A stretch of DNA of 64,000 bases from Arion vulgaris (GCA_020796225.1 CM036753.1:83433941-83497940); one strand, 5' to 3'. Positions 11,601 through 22,160 are shown, numbered from the stretch's first letter. The notes: generated by a model from the sequence alone, not told the origin. Numbers and translations are program-made.

Positions 11601-13258
11601 AGATATCTTATATTTAAGCTCTTTATCTACACATGGCCTTCAGGCCAGATATCTTATATGTAAAGCTCTGTATCTACACATGGCTTCAGGTCCAGATATC
11701 TTATATTTAAGCTCTTTATCTACACATGGCCTTCAGGCCAGATATCTTATATGTTAAGCTCTTTATCTACACATGCCTTCAGGCAGATATCTTATATGTT
11801 AAGCTCTTTATCTACACATGATCTTCAGGTCAGATATCTTATATGTTAAGCTCTTTATCTACACATGGCCTTCAGGTCAGATATCTTATATGTTAAGCTC
11901 TTTATCTACACATGATCTTCAGGTCAGATATCTTATATGTTAAGCTCTTTATCTACACATGATCTTCAGGTCAGATATCTTATATTTAAGCTCTTTATCT
12001 ACACATGATCTTCAGGCCAGATATCTTATATTTAAGCTCTTTATCTACACATGATCTTCAGGTCAGATATCTTATATGTTAAGCTCTTTATCTACACATG
12101 ATCTTCAGGCCAGATATCTTATATTTAAGCTCTTTATCTACACATGGTCTTCAGGCCAGATATCTTATATTTAAGCTCTTTATCTACACATGGCCTTCAG
12201 GTCAGATATCTTATATGTTAAGCTCTTTATCTACACATGATCTTCAGGTCAGATATCTTATATTTAAGCTCTTTATCTACACATGATCTTCAGGCCAGAT
12301 ATCTTATATTTAAGCTCTTTATCTACACATGGTCTTCAGGCCAGATATCTTATATGTTAAGCTCTTTATCTACACATGGCCTTCAGGTCAGATATCTTAT
12401 ATTTAAGCTCTTTATCTGCACATGGTCTTCAGGCCAGATATCTTATATGTTAAGCTCTTTATCTACACATGGCCTTCAGGTCAGATATCTTATATGTTAA
12501 GCTCTTTATCTACACATGGCCTTCAGGTCAGATATCTTATATTTAAGCTCTTTATCACACATGGTCTTCAGGTCAGATATCTTATATGTTAAGCTCTTTA
12601 TCTACACATGATCTTCAGGTCAGATATCTTATATGTTAAGCTCTTTATCTACACATGGCCTTCAGGTCAGATATCTTATATGTTAAGCTCTTTATCTACA
12701 CATGGTCTTCAGGTCAGATATCTTATATTTAAGCTCTTTATCTCCACATGGTCTTCAGGTCAGATATCTTATATTTAAGCTCTTTATCTCCACATGGTCT
12801 TCAGGTCAGATATCTTATATGTTAAGCTCTTTATCTACACATGGCCTTCAGGTCAGATATTTATATTTAAGCTCTTTATCTACACATGGTCTTCAGGTCA
12901 GATATCTTATATTTAAGCTCTTTATCTCACATGATCTTCAGGTCAGATATCTTATATGTTAAGCTCTTTATCTACACATGCTTCAGGTCAGATATCTTAT
13001 ATGTTAAGCTCTTTATCTCACATGGCTTCAGGCCAGATATCTTATATGTTAAGCTCTTTATCTACACATGGCCTTCAGGTCAGATATCTTATATTTAAGC
13101 TCTTTATCTACACATGGCCTTCAGGCAGATATCAAGACTCTTTATCTACACATGGCCTTCAGGTCAGATATCTTATATTTAAGCTCTTTATCACACATGG
13201 CCTTCAGGCCAGATATCAATTTTTTATCTACACATGGCCTTCAGGCCAGATATCGATG
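8620..13258 (+). repeat. Satellite array of a 46/47-bp unit, about 100 copies
   Basis: The unit is atatcttatat(g/-)ttaagctctttatctacacatg-(gcc/atc/gtc)-ttcagg(t/c)cag. Two length classes alternate irregularly: units with atatgttaag are 47 bp and those with atatttaag are 46 bp. Variable positions are ggcc/gatc/ggtc before ttcagg and t/c after it. When both are C, the unit contains the palindrome tggccttcaggcca. Short internal deletions and small insertions mark individual copies, for example near 9040, 9150, 10310 and 13120. Many long open frames arise only because the unit lacks stops; they are not genes. Confidence 0.97.
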
Positions 13259-13689
13259 TAACGTTATCAGGTTTGAATGCATATTTTACATTGACATTCT
13301 TTGGTGAAGATTATTCAAATTTTAGGATGTAGACATGAAAATAAGCTTTGAGATCACAGGACAGTTGATAAACTAGAAGGACGTCTGATGTGAAGATCAA
13401 AAAAGTGACTAACTTATGACTTGAAGCTAAACGTTCATCAGTAAAGTAATTTAAGTCGTCAAGTGTATAGAATGACATACTTCTGACACGCTCTAATATA
13501 TTGTAACGCTTTTATTCAAAACGTATTGATTGTTAAATATTTTACATTATATTTCCCGATGATCAGGAAATTATAAATATAACAAAACATAACACACACA
13601 CAAATTGTCAAGATTCCCACCTAGACAACTAATTTCAAGACCGAGCCCAGCTGTTATCACAAGAGGGTGAGTGTACTATCTTTAGACTA
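13259..13689. other. Unassigned AT-rich sequence
   Basis: No exon, transposon domain or tandem repeat recognised. Confidence 0.5.
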
Positions 13690-14080
13690 ATGACATGCCA
13701 TTGCAGGATTTGTCAGCACATTCACTTGACATTCCACATCGGTGATTCAGCGATGTGCTCATGTGACTTTGCCCCACACTTGAAATTCAACATTGGCTAT
13801 TCAGCGATGTTCTGTGACACTGCCCCACACTCGAAATTCCACATTGGCTATTCAGCGATGTTATGTGACATTGCCCCACACTCGAAATTCCACATTGGCT
13901 ATTCAGCGATGTTCCCATGTGACACTGGACCAGAAAAAGCTGACTACATTCTCCAGACCTGTAGGCTGTATGTCGTTTTAATAGACAAACATTGGTTTAC
14001 CATTATTTCAACCAAGACAAAAAGTGTAGAGCACAAGGGCGGACCTGTACAGCACCATAAGTTTTATCAAAGCTAATGGC
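13690..14080 (+). pseudogene. LINE C-terminal fragment with internal tandem amplification
   Basis: The plus-strand frame carries F-H-I-G-Y-S-A-M-x-C-D-T-A-P-H-S-K repeated about four times, then the LINE C-terminal signature (C-D-T-G-P-E-K-A-D-Y-I-L-Q-T-C-R-L-Y, residues about 77-95). This corresponds to the C-x-C...H-x-L-x-x-C zinc-knuckle-like end that follows RT/RNase H in I-type LINEs. Compare residues around C-Q-C-Q-Q-A-E-Q-T-S-E-Y-I-L-Q-D-C in the copy at 22370. No RT remains. It is an isolated 3' fragment, not a host gene. Confidence 0.7.
13733..13930 (+). repeat. 51-bp tandem repeat inside LINE coding sequence
   Basis: Units starting at gccccacact (13771, 13822, 13873) are spaced exactly 51 bp, or 17 codons, and keep the LINE frame open. 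Confidence 0.85.
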
Positions 14081-14369
14081 TTCCTAATATATATTGACTG
14101 TCGCGAAGAACGATGAAGAAAAAAAAGAGTTATCTAACGCGTTATGGCTATCATTATCTCACATAGTACCTGATATCTAGCTCACTGTTAAAGAGACACG
14201 GGCACAATCTTCTCATGATACCAGTTTGTAGATTTAAGTTGTTGCTATTTTTTGTTTGTTTAAATACTGTTCCCACAGATTAAGTATCATCTCCTTGACA
14301 CGGTAATATATTATAACATGTGTAGTTTAGCTTGACGATCAAATTGGATCAAAGTCTCATGTAGTCCAA
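14081..14369. other. Unassigned AT-rich sequence
   Basis: Nothing recognised. Confidence 0.4.
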
Positions 14370-14490
14370 ACACGTACCGTATGCATACTGAGAACGTTTT
14401 TGGATCAAGTTGGTATCGAACTCCGGAATTTCTACTGCACGATGTCACTAGTGCACTACACGTCACTATCGGCGTCCCCAGCCAAATTAT
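14370..14490 (-). mobile_element. tRNA-derived SINE fragment
   Basis: Minus-strand box-A-like gatagtgacgtgtagtgcac and box-B-like ggagttcgataccaac lie about 55 bases apart, with an extra sequence after box B. There is no good acceptor stem, so a SINE head is more likely than a tRNA gene. Confidence 0.45.
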
Positions 14491-14539
14491 GAACAAAAAA
14501 TCTTTACTTGTGTGTATGACTTAGATCTAAGTATCTTTC

Positions 14540-15200
14540 TTCTTCTTTTCTCCAATCCTGTTTGCCTCACAGCGTCAGGTCAAGAACAGATTTCTAAAAC
14601 GGGCCTTTGTGTGCGCTTCGTAGATAGTCTTGTCGCCTGTTATCCGATCCACTTGCTCTTGCTGTTACTCTTGTAGAGGTTTGCCTGGATGGTAACGCTT
14701 TGCGGGGCCATTGTATGGAGCAGCTTTGCTCTTTAGCCTGTCTTTTGTAACTCTTGCTGTACTCATTGTATCGGAGCAGCATTGCTCTTTGAGGTGCACT
14801 GTATGTTGGTAATCTGCTTACGTGGCTGAACCATTTAATTTGTTATTTCTTGATGAAGTCTAGTACTGATGTTGTACCCACTTTTTCCTGATGTCTTCAT
14901 TTCTCAACCAGTCTCTTCTTGTTACCCCAGCATTCTGTGTAGACACTTCATCTCTGTCGTGACTAGTTTTATTCTATCATTTGTTGTCAGTGTCCATGTT
15001 TGGCTCTGGTAGCATAATGTGGGAGAAAGATTGTGTTGAACATTGCTCTTTTTGTGTTTATGGTGACATGTTTGCATTTTAAAATTGGCGCCATTTGTTT
15101 TATCATTTGATTTGCTTTGTTGCATCTGTGTTGAATTTCGTTAGTTATTCTTTCGTTTGCAGAAAAAATGCTCCCCAGGAATGTGAAATCGTTTACTTGC
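14540..15200 (-). pseudogene. RTE-like LINE 3' end, second copy
   Basis: The minus-strand translation of 14922-15125 contains N-V-Q-H-N-L-S-P-T-L-C-Y and W-T-L-T-T-N-D-R-I-K-L-V-T-T-E-M-K-C-L. That of 14594-14782 contains M-L-L-R-Y-N-E-Y. Both correspond block for block to the copy at 26435-27149. The distal end carries the family's cctcacagcgtcaggtcaag tail. Frame changes between blocks show decay. Confidence 0.8.
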
Positions 15201-15544
15201 TTTAATGGGCGATTGTCGATGGAAATTGTCTAAGCATTTCACTATAGCGATATACTGTTACAACTGCATTTTCAATTGAATGCATGTCAAGTTTGCAGAC
15301 TTCGAACAGTTTACAACAGATTGAAATGCTTTGTGCTTAACAAATTACCTATATGAAATCCTGGTGTCTGTGACTACAGTACAGACAAAATGGCAGCAGC
15401 ACTTCTATTTCAAACGTGTCGCAGATATGAGAAACAAAGAAATCAAATGTGTCAATCACCAGTACCACTCCGTGTAAAGTGATCTGATGAGAAATATGGA
15501 GACGCCAAGAATCGCAGGCTGATCACTTCTGGCAAAGAATTAAC

Positions 15545-15660
15545 TTTTTTTGTACCGAGTTACACCATATGGCTCGGTCACTCTCTACAGAGATGACACG
15601 CCCCCTGCCGAGAGTATTGCACAAAGCACGAACTCTGTAGCTCCACAAAAAATCCTGCTA
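15545..15660 (-). mobile_element. SINE family A body fragment
   Basis: The segment with ccatatggctcggtca, attgcacaaagcacgaac and gtagctccacaa matches the bodies at 57195-57392 and 40440-41040 in the same orientation. The tRNA-like head is not retained. Confidence 0.65.
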
Positions 15661-16075
15661 TATTTCATCAGACTCAAATATACGTCTGAGAATTAAAGTT
15701 GACAAAGAAGAGTAAGAAATGAGAAAAATGTGTTTTCTATTATTAGTGATTAAAAGATGTTTGCGAAAATCACAAATGATTAAACAGTATTTCACAACAA
15801 ATTACAAATGTTTACTTTATAAATATTACTGTTTATTTCACTTCTTATTATTGATATAATTGTACTAGCATACAAATCAAATTTACGCACAATATTATAT
15901 TTATAGATGGAGCATAGACATGGAAAATAAGTCACAAGACATATAATCGATTAAGAGGATTTGGAGGAAGAAGACTTATAAAAGCTGTCTAAATCTGTTG
16001 TAATCAAAAATACATAATACGGAGGACATCAGTCGCACATACATCAATAATATCAACAAGGAAATATAAAATAAA
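15661..16075. other. Unassigned AT-rich sequence
   Basis: Nothing recognised. Confidence 0.4.
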
Positions 16076-16300
16076 TGATGGAAATGATTGGGACAGACAT
16101 GAAAAATGTAGAAGAGCAGACAGCTAGGAATGGCTCTGAAATGGTATCTGAGGGGAAAAGAGAGATAGGGGAAGATCTAGAGAAACCTGCAGACGAACTG
16201 TAGACATACGTTGACTTGCTCAAGACAGACTCGTTGGAGGCAAATTGGTGTTACTTCATTGCTTCAAGAGAAGTTAGACGTAGTAGATGGTACTAGCACC
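16076..16300 (+). mobile_element. LINE 3' coding end, frameshifted
   Basis: In mixed plus-strand frames the translation reads A-L-K-W-Y-L-R-G-K-E-R, then C-R-R-T-V and L-A-Q-D-R. This is the standard post-RT tail motif (A-L-x-W-x-P-x-G-K-R ... W-R-R-T ... A-Q-D-R) of several LINE clades. Confidence 0.55.
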
Positions 16301-16785
16301 CAAAAAGATATGTTTTAATTTATGAAAATTAACTATTGTTTGCAGTAATCACAAATATGCAAGTTCTAGCAGATCAGCAAAATGTGTTGATTCCCATTAT
16401 AAATGTCTGCAATTATCGATTTCTTCGAAACAGCCATCTTGCAGCTCTCAGTCGGTTGTGACGTCATCAAGCTGTGATTACCTTGAACTTTAAGTCTTCA
16501 AGTATATTTAGAACAATTGGATCACAACCACTGCTCCAAAAATTAGTGCACTGCAAATCTTGAATCTGTAAATGAATGGTAGACAAATTAATGTTAATAC
16601 ATCGTCTGCGATAATTCAAAATCAAATAACTTGCAGACTTGAAACTGTAATAAACTGATACAATGCTTGAAAGACCACTTTAAAAAAAATAAGTATGTAG
16701 TTTACCAAATTCTCGCTAGCTTTGACATTATCTACGATACTGTATATATATATAATTTATATATATATATATTATACTTCGCTCG
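16301..16785. other. Unassigned sequence ending in a short TA microsatellite
   Basis: Nothing recognised except a TA-rich run at about 16742-16775. Confidence 0.4.
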
Positions 16786-16789
16786 TATC

Positions 16790-17000
16790 GCTAAAGTTAC
16801 ATACGACCTACAAGAAAATTCTCTATACAGCTCTATCCTGGGCAACTCGTTTAAACTTTCTATGGGTTTGAGTGAGATTATTCTCGCCTCTCTAAGTAAA
16901 GTTCGTTTCAAGGTTTCCCTGTGCGTTCTTTCTTTCTTGAACTCTTTGTCTTCGAAGTAATGCCTTCCTTGTGATTCTTTGATCATTCTATCTCACAGTA
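16790..17000 (-). mobile_element. LINE 3' coding fragment beside the 17-bp array
   Basis: The minus-strand translation gives D-Q-R-I-T-R-K-A-L-L, then V-A-Q-D-R-A-V near the end. This corresponds to the R-R-N-D-Q-R-I ... A-Q-D-R tail of the LINE copies at 45090-45320 and 26200-26390. In those copies the preceding residues are V-G-H-T, which is exactly what the adjacent satellite unit encodes. Confidence 0.65.
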
Positions 17001-18052
17001 TGCCCAACCTCACAGTATGCCCTCACGTATGTCATTGCCCAACCTCACAGTATGCCCAACCTCATCAGTATGCCCAACCTCACAGTATGCCCAACCTCAC
17101 AGTATGCCCAACCTCACAGTATGCCCAACCTCACAGTATGCCCAACCTCACAGTATGCCCAATCCTCACAGTATGCCCAACCTCACAGTATGCCCAACCT
17201 CACAGTATGCCCAACCTCTAGGCGATCCCACTATGTATGCCCAACCTCACTAGTATGCCCAACCTCATCAGTATGCCCAAGCCTCACTCAGTATGCCCAA
17301 CCTCACAGTATGCCCAACCTCACAGTATGCCCAGACCTCACAGTATGCCCACCTCACAGTATGCCCAACCTCTACAGTATGCCCAACCTCACAGTATGCC
17401 CAACCTCACAGTATGCCCAACCCTTTCATCAGTATGCCCAGACCTTCTACAGTATGCCCAACCTTTCACAGTATGCCCAACCTCACAGTATGCCCAACCT
17501 CTCAGTATGCCCAACCTCACAGTATGCCCAAGCTCTCTACAGTATGCCCAACTCACCAGTATGCCCAGACCTCACAGTATGCCCAACCTCACCAGTATGC
17601 CCAACCTCACAGTATGCCCAACCTCACTAGTATGCCCAACCTCACAGTATGCCCAACGTCCTTTCACAGTATGCCCAACCTCACTAGTATGCCCAACGTA
17701 TCCACTCACAGTATGCCCAGACCTACACAGTATGCCCAACCTTTCACAGTATGCCCAAACCCTTTCTACTCAGTATGCCCAACTCTCATCACGTATGCCC
17801 AACCTCACAGTATGCCCAACCTCACTAGTATGCCCCAACCTCACAGTATGCCCAACCTCACAGTATGCCCAACCTCACAGTATGCCCAGACCTCACAGTA
17901 TGCCCATTTTATCTCACAGTATGCCCAACATCTCACTAGTATGCCCACACTCACAGTATGCCCAACCTCACAGTATGCCCGACCTCACAGTATGCCCAAC
18001 CTCACAGTATGCCCAACCTCTCAGTATGCCCAACCTCACAGTATGCCCAACG
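16995..18052. repeat. 17-bp minisatellite, about 60 units
   Basis: The unit is cagtatgcccaacctca, with frequent 1-8 base insertions such as tcat, ctta or gacct. Units are regular at 17101, 17118 and 17135. On the minus strand the unit reads gttgggcatactg, matching the Val-Gly-His-Thr codons of the LINE tail that continues at 16995 downward. Open frames of up to 286 codons here are artefacts. Confidence 0.95.
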
Positions 18053-18679
18053 TATCTTTATATTCTCTTTCACATAGCCGTTGTTACTAGTGGTTGATCA
18101 GACATTTTTTCTAATGTCATTACTCTTCCTGAATTCTTCCCATTTTATGCTCATTATTTTCATAAACATCTATTGTCAAATACATTCAGTTTACTTTCTA
18201 TATCTTAAGTCACTTAATTTCCAACTCTCGCCAGCATATGTTAGGATTGAGACACAGTTAGAGTGAGATGTTTTCAAACCTATTGCTGTCAAGTCGACCC
18301 AGTCTGTGTTGGGTAGAAGAGAAACACTGGAAAGTAAAGACGACCCGCGTGACATTGACAACATTACTCATTATAGGTCGTTGTTCAACAAAAATACAAC
18401 CCAACACCATATTCCCAATAAATCACTTGATATGAAAACTAGCTCTGGGCTTTTTACTTTTCATTTGTATCATCATCATTGATGTCTATCTATCAATTTA
18501 CCAATTATTTGTGCCTATTACTTTTACCTATCATCATCAGACGATGTGGTAACTAACGTTGGCGTTTATGAATTCACGCAACATTCTGTCACCAGCAATA
18601 GTGATCAACTCAAGTGTTGATGTTCTTCCATTCCATGACGTCATGATACTCAATATCTTCTCTATTCGTCGGCTCTTAC
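18053..18679. other. Unassigned sequence
   Basis: AT-rich with no recognised element. If gene 2 continues past 19790, its missing 3' exons could lie here, but no transmembrane-coding exon was found. Confidence 0.3.
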
Positions 18680-18736
18680 CTCACAAATGTTCACGCTGTC
18701 ACAAAGTGGTCTAACCCCTGGACCACTATCATTGCA
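18680..18736 (-). CDS. Possible 57-nt Cys-rich exon
   Basis: On the minus strand a good acceptor (gttctttcag) and a good donor (GAG|gtaaga) bound 57 nt with an open phase-0 frame: C-N-D-S-G-P-G-V-R-P-L-C-D-S-V-N-I-C-E. It lies downstream of gene 2 in the same orientation. It would fit in phase after gene 2 exon 4, or after a cryptic donor (TAC|gtatgc) early in exon 5. Its three cysteines are not enough to name a domain, and it may be a chance open stretch. Confidence 0.35.
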
Positions 18737-19789
18737 CTGAAAGAACGATACCTTCTTACTTTGGATGTTTTCCATAATATTCCCAACTCCATTAAGCTCT
18801 CTCCTCGCTAAATGTCTATATTAGTTTTCCCAGCAGTTTAGAAAATTAATAACATTCACAATAAAACCACATCTCTATTGTCTTCAAATTAGTTCTTGTA
18901 TGTCTGTTTACTGTTTATGATTCACTTCCGTACTGATTCTATGAAACACTGAAGAACTTTCTTTCTCTTATCAATAAATAAGTATTTGCTGCACACTTCA
19001 CAATTACTTTTCTGAAATGTGACCTTTTATTTGACCATTTCTATTCCGTCTCTCTTCACAACATTTTCCATCTGGTATTATAAGGCCATTTAGACATGTT
19101 AGTCGTATTACTTGTTTTTGATGGTGCTTTCTTCATCTTGACGTCATCAGGGTTAATACTCTAAACATGACCAACACTTTTGTATTTTTGCTTTCTAAAC
19201 TGAGACTTTTACTTGCATTTTTACTACTTTTCTAAATTAATTATAATATTTCATCAGTTCTCCACTTTTGCTTTGCTGTCAGTTTAATATCTGAAAAGAT
19301 TTCTGTAGATGTTTGTTCTATTGAATATTCTAACATTTCTCACTGTTCCTCCGTGTTTTTCATTACATTTTTCTGTCGTATTGTATCCGTTTCTGTACTG
19401 TGATGTTGTTATATACTCCAGCCATGTCTATTTTTGACTCATGTATTGTTAACTCTTATCACTTGAAGACCATTTCAATTTTGTTTTATTGTATTATAAA
19501 CTTTCCCATTACTGACACGTGCTTGTTGTTGCACTCTGTTTCTTCTCTTCTTTTCACAAATATCAAACTAATCCAAACATCTGTCATTTGATTTAAGATT
19601 TTTAAAATCTATAATGAAAAAATAATTGTTTTTAAATTCTACTCAAGTTGTATTTTTTACATCTATGTTTAAGACATAAATTGTATGTTTTGACTGAACA
19701 GTCCTACAAACCTGTCAGCACTATCATGTGTGGTGTTGTGAGGTATCCATGTAGTATTTTCACTAACTGTTGTATGAAAGTGAGTAGTT
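18737..19789. other. Region downstream of the gene 2 stop codon
   Basis: From 19789 to about 19715, a second minus-strand frame stays open and is strongly Ser/Thr/Asn-rich (S-T-T-T-Q-T-K-K-S-T-L-S-T-E-T-T-H-F, then E-N-T-T and H-N-T-T), ending at a possible donor GACAG|gtttgt. This could be gene 2 stalk sequence out of frame with the upstream part. The rest holds nothing recognised. Confidence 0.35.
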
Positions 19790-20047
19790 TCAGTAGATAA
19801 CGTTGACTTTTTGGTTTGTGTTGTTGTAGACGACCCTTGATTTTGTCGTTGTCGACCCCTTGATTGTTGTTGTTGAAGATTCATTTCCTGTTGTTGTTGA
19901 AGATTCATTTCCTGTTGTTGTTGAAGATTCATTTCCTGTTGTTGTTGAAGATTCATTTCCTGTTGTTGTTGAAGATTCATTTCCTGTTGTTTCAACTGTT
20001 GTGGTTGCAAAGACTGAGCATACGTATGAATTCTTCAGCAGAAAATT
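19790..20047 (-). CDS. Gene 2 exon 5: end of MRH-like domain and mucin-like sequon repeats
   Basis: The acceptor is tttttacactag at 20048-20049, entered in phase 0. The first residues, N-F-L-L-K-N-S-Y-V-C, complete the domain with the aromatic-x-hydrophobic block and last cysteine expected of an MRH fold. Then come T-T-T-V-E-T and five perfect copies of the 24-bp unit encoding G-N-E-S-S-T-T-T. Each copy holds an N-E-S N-glycosylation sequon and Thr/Ser for O-glycosylation. The frame stops at TGA (19790-19792), giving 86 codons including the stop. The stop may not be the natural end. The next 75 bases are Ser/Thr-rich in another frame, so an indel here, or a shorter splice form using TAC|gtatgc, is possible. 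The minus-strand frame reading M-N-L-Q-Q-Q-Q over the same bases is a shadow. The 24-bp repeat invites length polymorphism. Confidence 0.65.
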   Translation of the reverse strand, partial: NFLLKNSYVCSVFATTTVETTGNESSTTTGNESSTTTGNESSTTTGNESSTTTGNESSTTTIKGSTTTKSRVVYNNTNQKVNVIY

Positions 20048-20109
20048 CTAGTGTAAAAAAATGAAAAAATGTTAGTGAAAGACAAAGAAAACTCAAAAAT
20101 AATTAGATG

Positions 20110-20342
20110 CAGCAAATTAATAAATTGTAATATACAAAAAAAAAACAAGATAAAGCCACATCATTTTTAGTTCCCAATACAGCGGAAAGAAAATTAAGTT
20201 ACAGTAGCAGACAAACGCTATATACACAAAAAGGAAATAAAATATTGTGAAGTAAAACGAAACATCAAAACTTTCATGTACCGTAATTCATGTTGAGACT
20301 TGTCTTGACAGATAATTTTGTTTCAGTGTTTAAAACTAATTA
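20110..20342. other. Intron 4 sequence, unassigned
   Basis: Nothing recognised. Confidence 0.4.
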
Positions 20343-20590
20343 TTTTCACTGCAACCATTCAGTGTGCAAGATTCACTGCAACCATTCAGTGTGCAAGATT
20401 CACTGCAACCATTCAGTGTGCAAGATTGTTCAGTGTTTAAAGCTAATTACTTTCACTGCAACCTTTCAGTATGCAAGATTGTTCAGTGTTTAAAGCTACT
20501 TACTTTCACTTCAACCATTCAGTGTGCAAGAGTGTTCAGTGTTTAAAGCTAATTACTTTCACTGCAACCATTCAGTGTGCAAGATTGGTT
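20343..20590 (+). repeat. Compound minisatellite (cactgcaaccattcagtgtgcaagatt)
   Basis: A 27-bp unit is repeated three times, then alternates with a longer form that adds gttcagtgtttaaagctaat for three further copies. It lies in gene 2 intron 4. Confidence 0.85.
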
Positions 20591-20734
20591 TGTTGATTTT
20601 ACAACACAAAGAAATAATCTCTGACTTTACTCGAGTTTTAACATAAGACTTGCTGACTAATTGACTGGAAATACAATTATGATTTTATGATAAATACATA
20701 CTATGTACAAGAAGGAAAATAATTCCACTTCCAT

Positions 20735-20815
20735 TGTGGAACTGATCCCGGAACATATTGCCTACGAAACAAGTAGACTAACAACTACGCTACTGCGGCT
20801 CTCAGTTAACATAAA
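20735..20815 (-). mobile_element. tRNA-like SINE head
   Basis: Minus strand: agccgcagtagcgtagttgt resembles box A and gggatcagttccac resembles box B, about 50 bases apart. The pair looks like a degenerate tRNA-derived SINE in gene 2 intron 4. Confidence 0.4.
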
Positions 20816-20894
20816 TTAATCTAAAATTGTCTGGAAGTTAACTTAATACTCTTTTCTTCAATCTTGGCATCTAAAAGAAACTTATCCTAACTTA

Positions 20895-21225
20895 TTAATA
20901 TGTTATATATTTGTAATGTAGTTTTAGTTTGCTTAAATTATATATTTGTAATGTAGTTTTAGCTTGCTTAAATTATATATTTGTAATGTAGTTTTAGCTT
21001 GCTTAAATTATATATTTGTAATGTAGTTTTAGTTTGCTTAAATTATATATTTGTAATGTAGTTTTAGCTTGCTTAAATTATATATTTGTAATGTAGTTTT
21101 AGTTTGCTTAAATTATATATTTGTAATGTAGTTTTAGTTTGCTTAAATTATATATTTGTAATGTAGTTTTAGCTTGCTTAAATTATATATTTGTAATGTA
21201 GTTTTAGCTTGCTTAAATTATATTT
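20895..21225 (+). repeat. 35-bp tandem repeat, about 9 copies
   Basis: Nearly perfect copies of a 35-bp unit built from tatatatttgtaatgtagtt followed by ttag(t/c)ttgcttaaat. Only the t/c position varies. It lies in gene 2 intron 4. Confidence 0.95.
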
Positions 21226-21344
21226 TATAATTTTCTTTACTACGTTTATATACAGAGCAATTTTATCATTTGAATAAATTAGTTTCTGGATTTTATACTA
21301 ACTACACTTTCTTAGTGTTTTATTTATACATGGACATTTTGGTT

Positions 21345-21860
21345 TGCATTGAAATTAATGCTACATTGAAATTAATACTGCATTGATATTGATGTTGCAT
21401 TGAAATTAATGTTGCATTGAAATTAATGTTGCATTGAAATTAATGTTGCTTAAATAGTGCATTAAAGATGTTGCATTGAAATTAGTTGCATTAAAATTGA
21501 TGTTGCATTGAAATTGATGTTGCATTAAAATTGATGTTGCATTGAAATTGATGTTGTTAATTGAGAGAAATTGATGTTGCATTAAAATTGATGTTGCATT
21601 GAAATTACGATGAATTGCATTAAAATTGATGTTGCATTGAAATTAATGCTCATTGAAATTAATGCTGCATTGAAATTAATGTTGCATTGAAATTAATGCT
21701 GCATTGAAATTAGTGAAATTAATGCTGCATTGAAATTAATGCTGCATTGAAATTAATGCTGCATTGAAATTAATGTTGCATTGAAATTAATGCTGCATTG
21801 AAATTAATGCTGCGTTGAAATTGATGTTGCATTGAAATTAATCTTGCATTGAAGTTGTTG
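21345..21860 (+). repeat. 17-18-bp tandem repeat
   Basis: The unit gcattgaaattaatgtt varies as (aa/aag)tt(a/g)atg(t/c)t. About 28 copies with scattered deletions lie in gene 2 intron 4. Confidence 0.92.
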
Positions 21861-21958
21861 TAAGTTGATTTGCTGATTATCTGTCACAGATTATTATATG
21901 TCCAGATACAGCATCAGTTTCATAACTGTCGTTGACAATATCAAGATTGTAAACTTAC

Positions 21959-22034
21959 ATAAGTATTTGTAGATTCATTTTGCAGTTCGAAGTCGTTGCT
22001 GTCCTCTGAGCACTCGAAATTGATGACAGATGAC
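21959..22034 (-). CDS. Gene 2 exon 4: MRH-like domain, third part
   Basis: The acceptor caatctcttttcag and donor TAT|gtaagt are both strong. Exon 3 ends with two bases of a codon (AG), and the first base here (G) completes Arg; the exon then ends in phase 0. The 76 nt encode S-S-V-I-N-F-E-C-S-E-D, then F-E-L-Q-N-E-S-T-N-T-Y. In MRH lectins the segment after the D-G-x-R turn runs into a beta strand ending in Cys (here I-N-F-E-C), followed by a Glu/Tyr pair used for mannose contact. Glu in F-E-L and Tyr in N-T-Y are candidates by position only. Asn in N-E-S is a sequon. Confidence 0.8.
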
Positions 22035-22054
22035 CTGAAAAGAGATTGTGCTTC

Positions 22055-22160
22055 ATCTTTAAGACAACATTGTTAAGACAACATTGTTAAGACAACATTG
22101 TTAAGACAACATTGTTAAGACAACATTGTTAAGACAACATTGTTAAGACAACATTGTTAA
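22055..22160 (+). repeat. 14-bp tandem repeat, about 8 copies
   Basis: Perfect copies of ttaagacaacattg in gene 2 intron 3, about 20 bases from the exon 4 acceptor. They may constrain branch-point placement. Confidence 0.95.

Noticed and set aside
8620..13258. More than a dozen plus-strand open frames of 60-100 codons (S-G-Q-I-S-Y-M-L type)
   Set aside because: They come from a 46/47-bp satellite unit without stops; they shift frame with each length variant and have no splice or composition support.
17052..18097. Long frames of up to 286 codons rich in M-P-N-L-T-V-C-P
   Set aside because: Produced by the 17-bp minisatellite; all three frames are open, which is not how a gene behaves.
19669..20010. 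113-codon minus frame with M-N-L-Q-Q-Q-Q repeats as the real product
   Set aside because: It is the other reading of the 24-bp repeat. The alternative frame connects in phase to exon 4, completes the MRH-like domain and carries glycosylation sequons. Only its 3' Ser/Thr-rich part is kept as a question.
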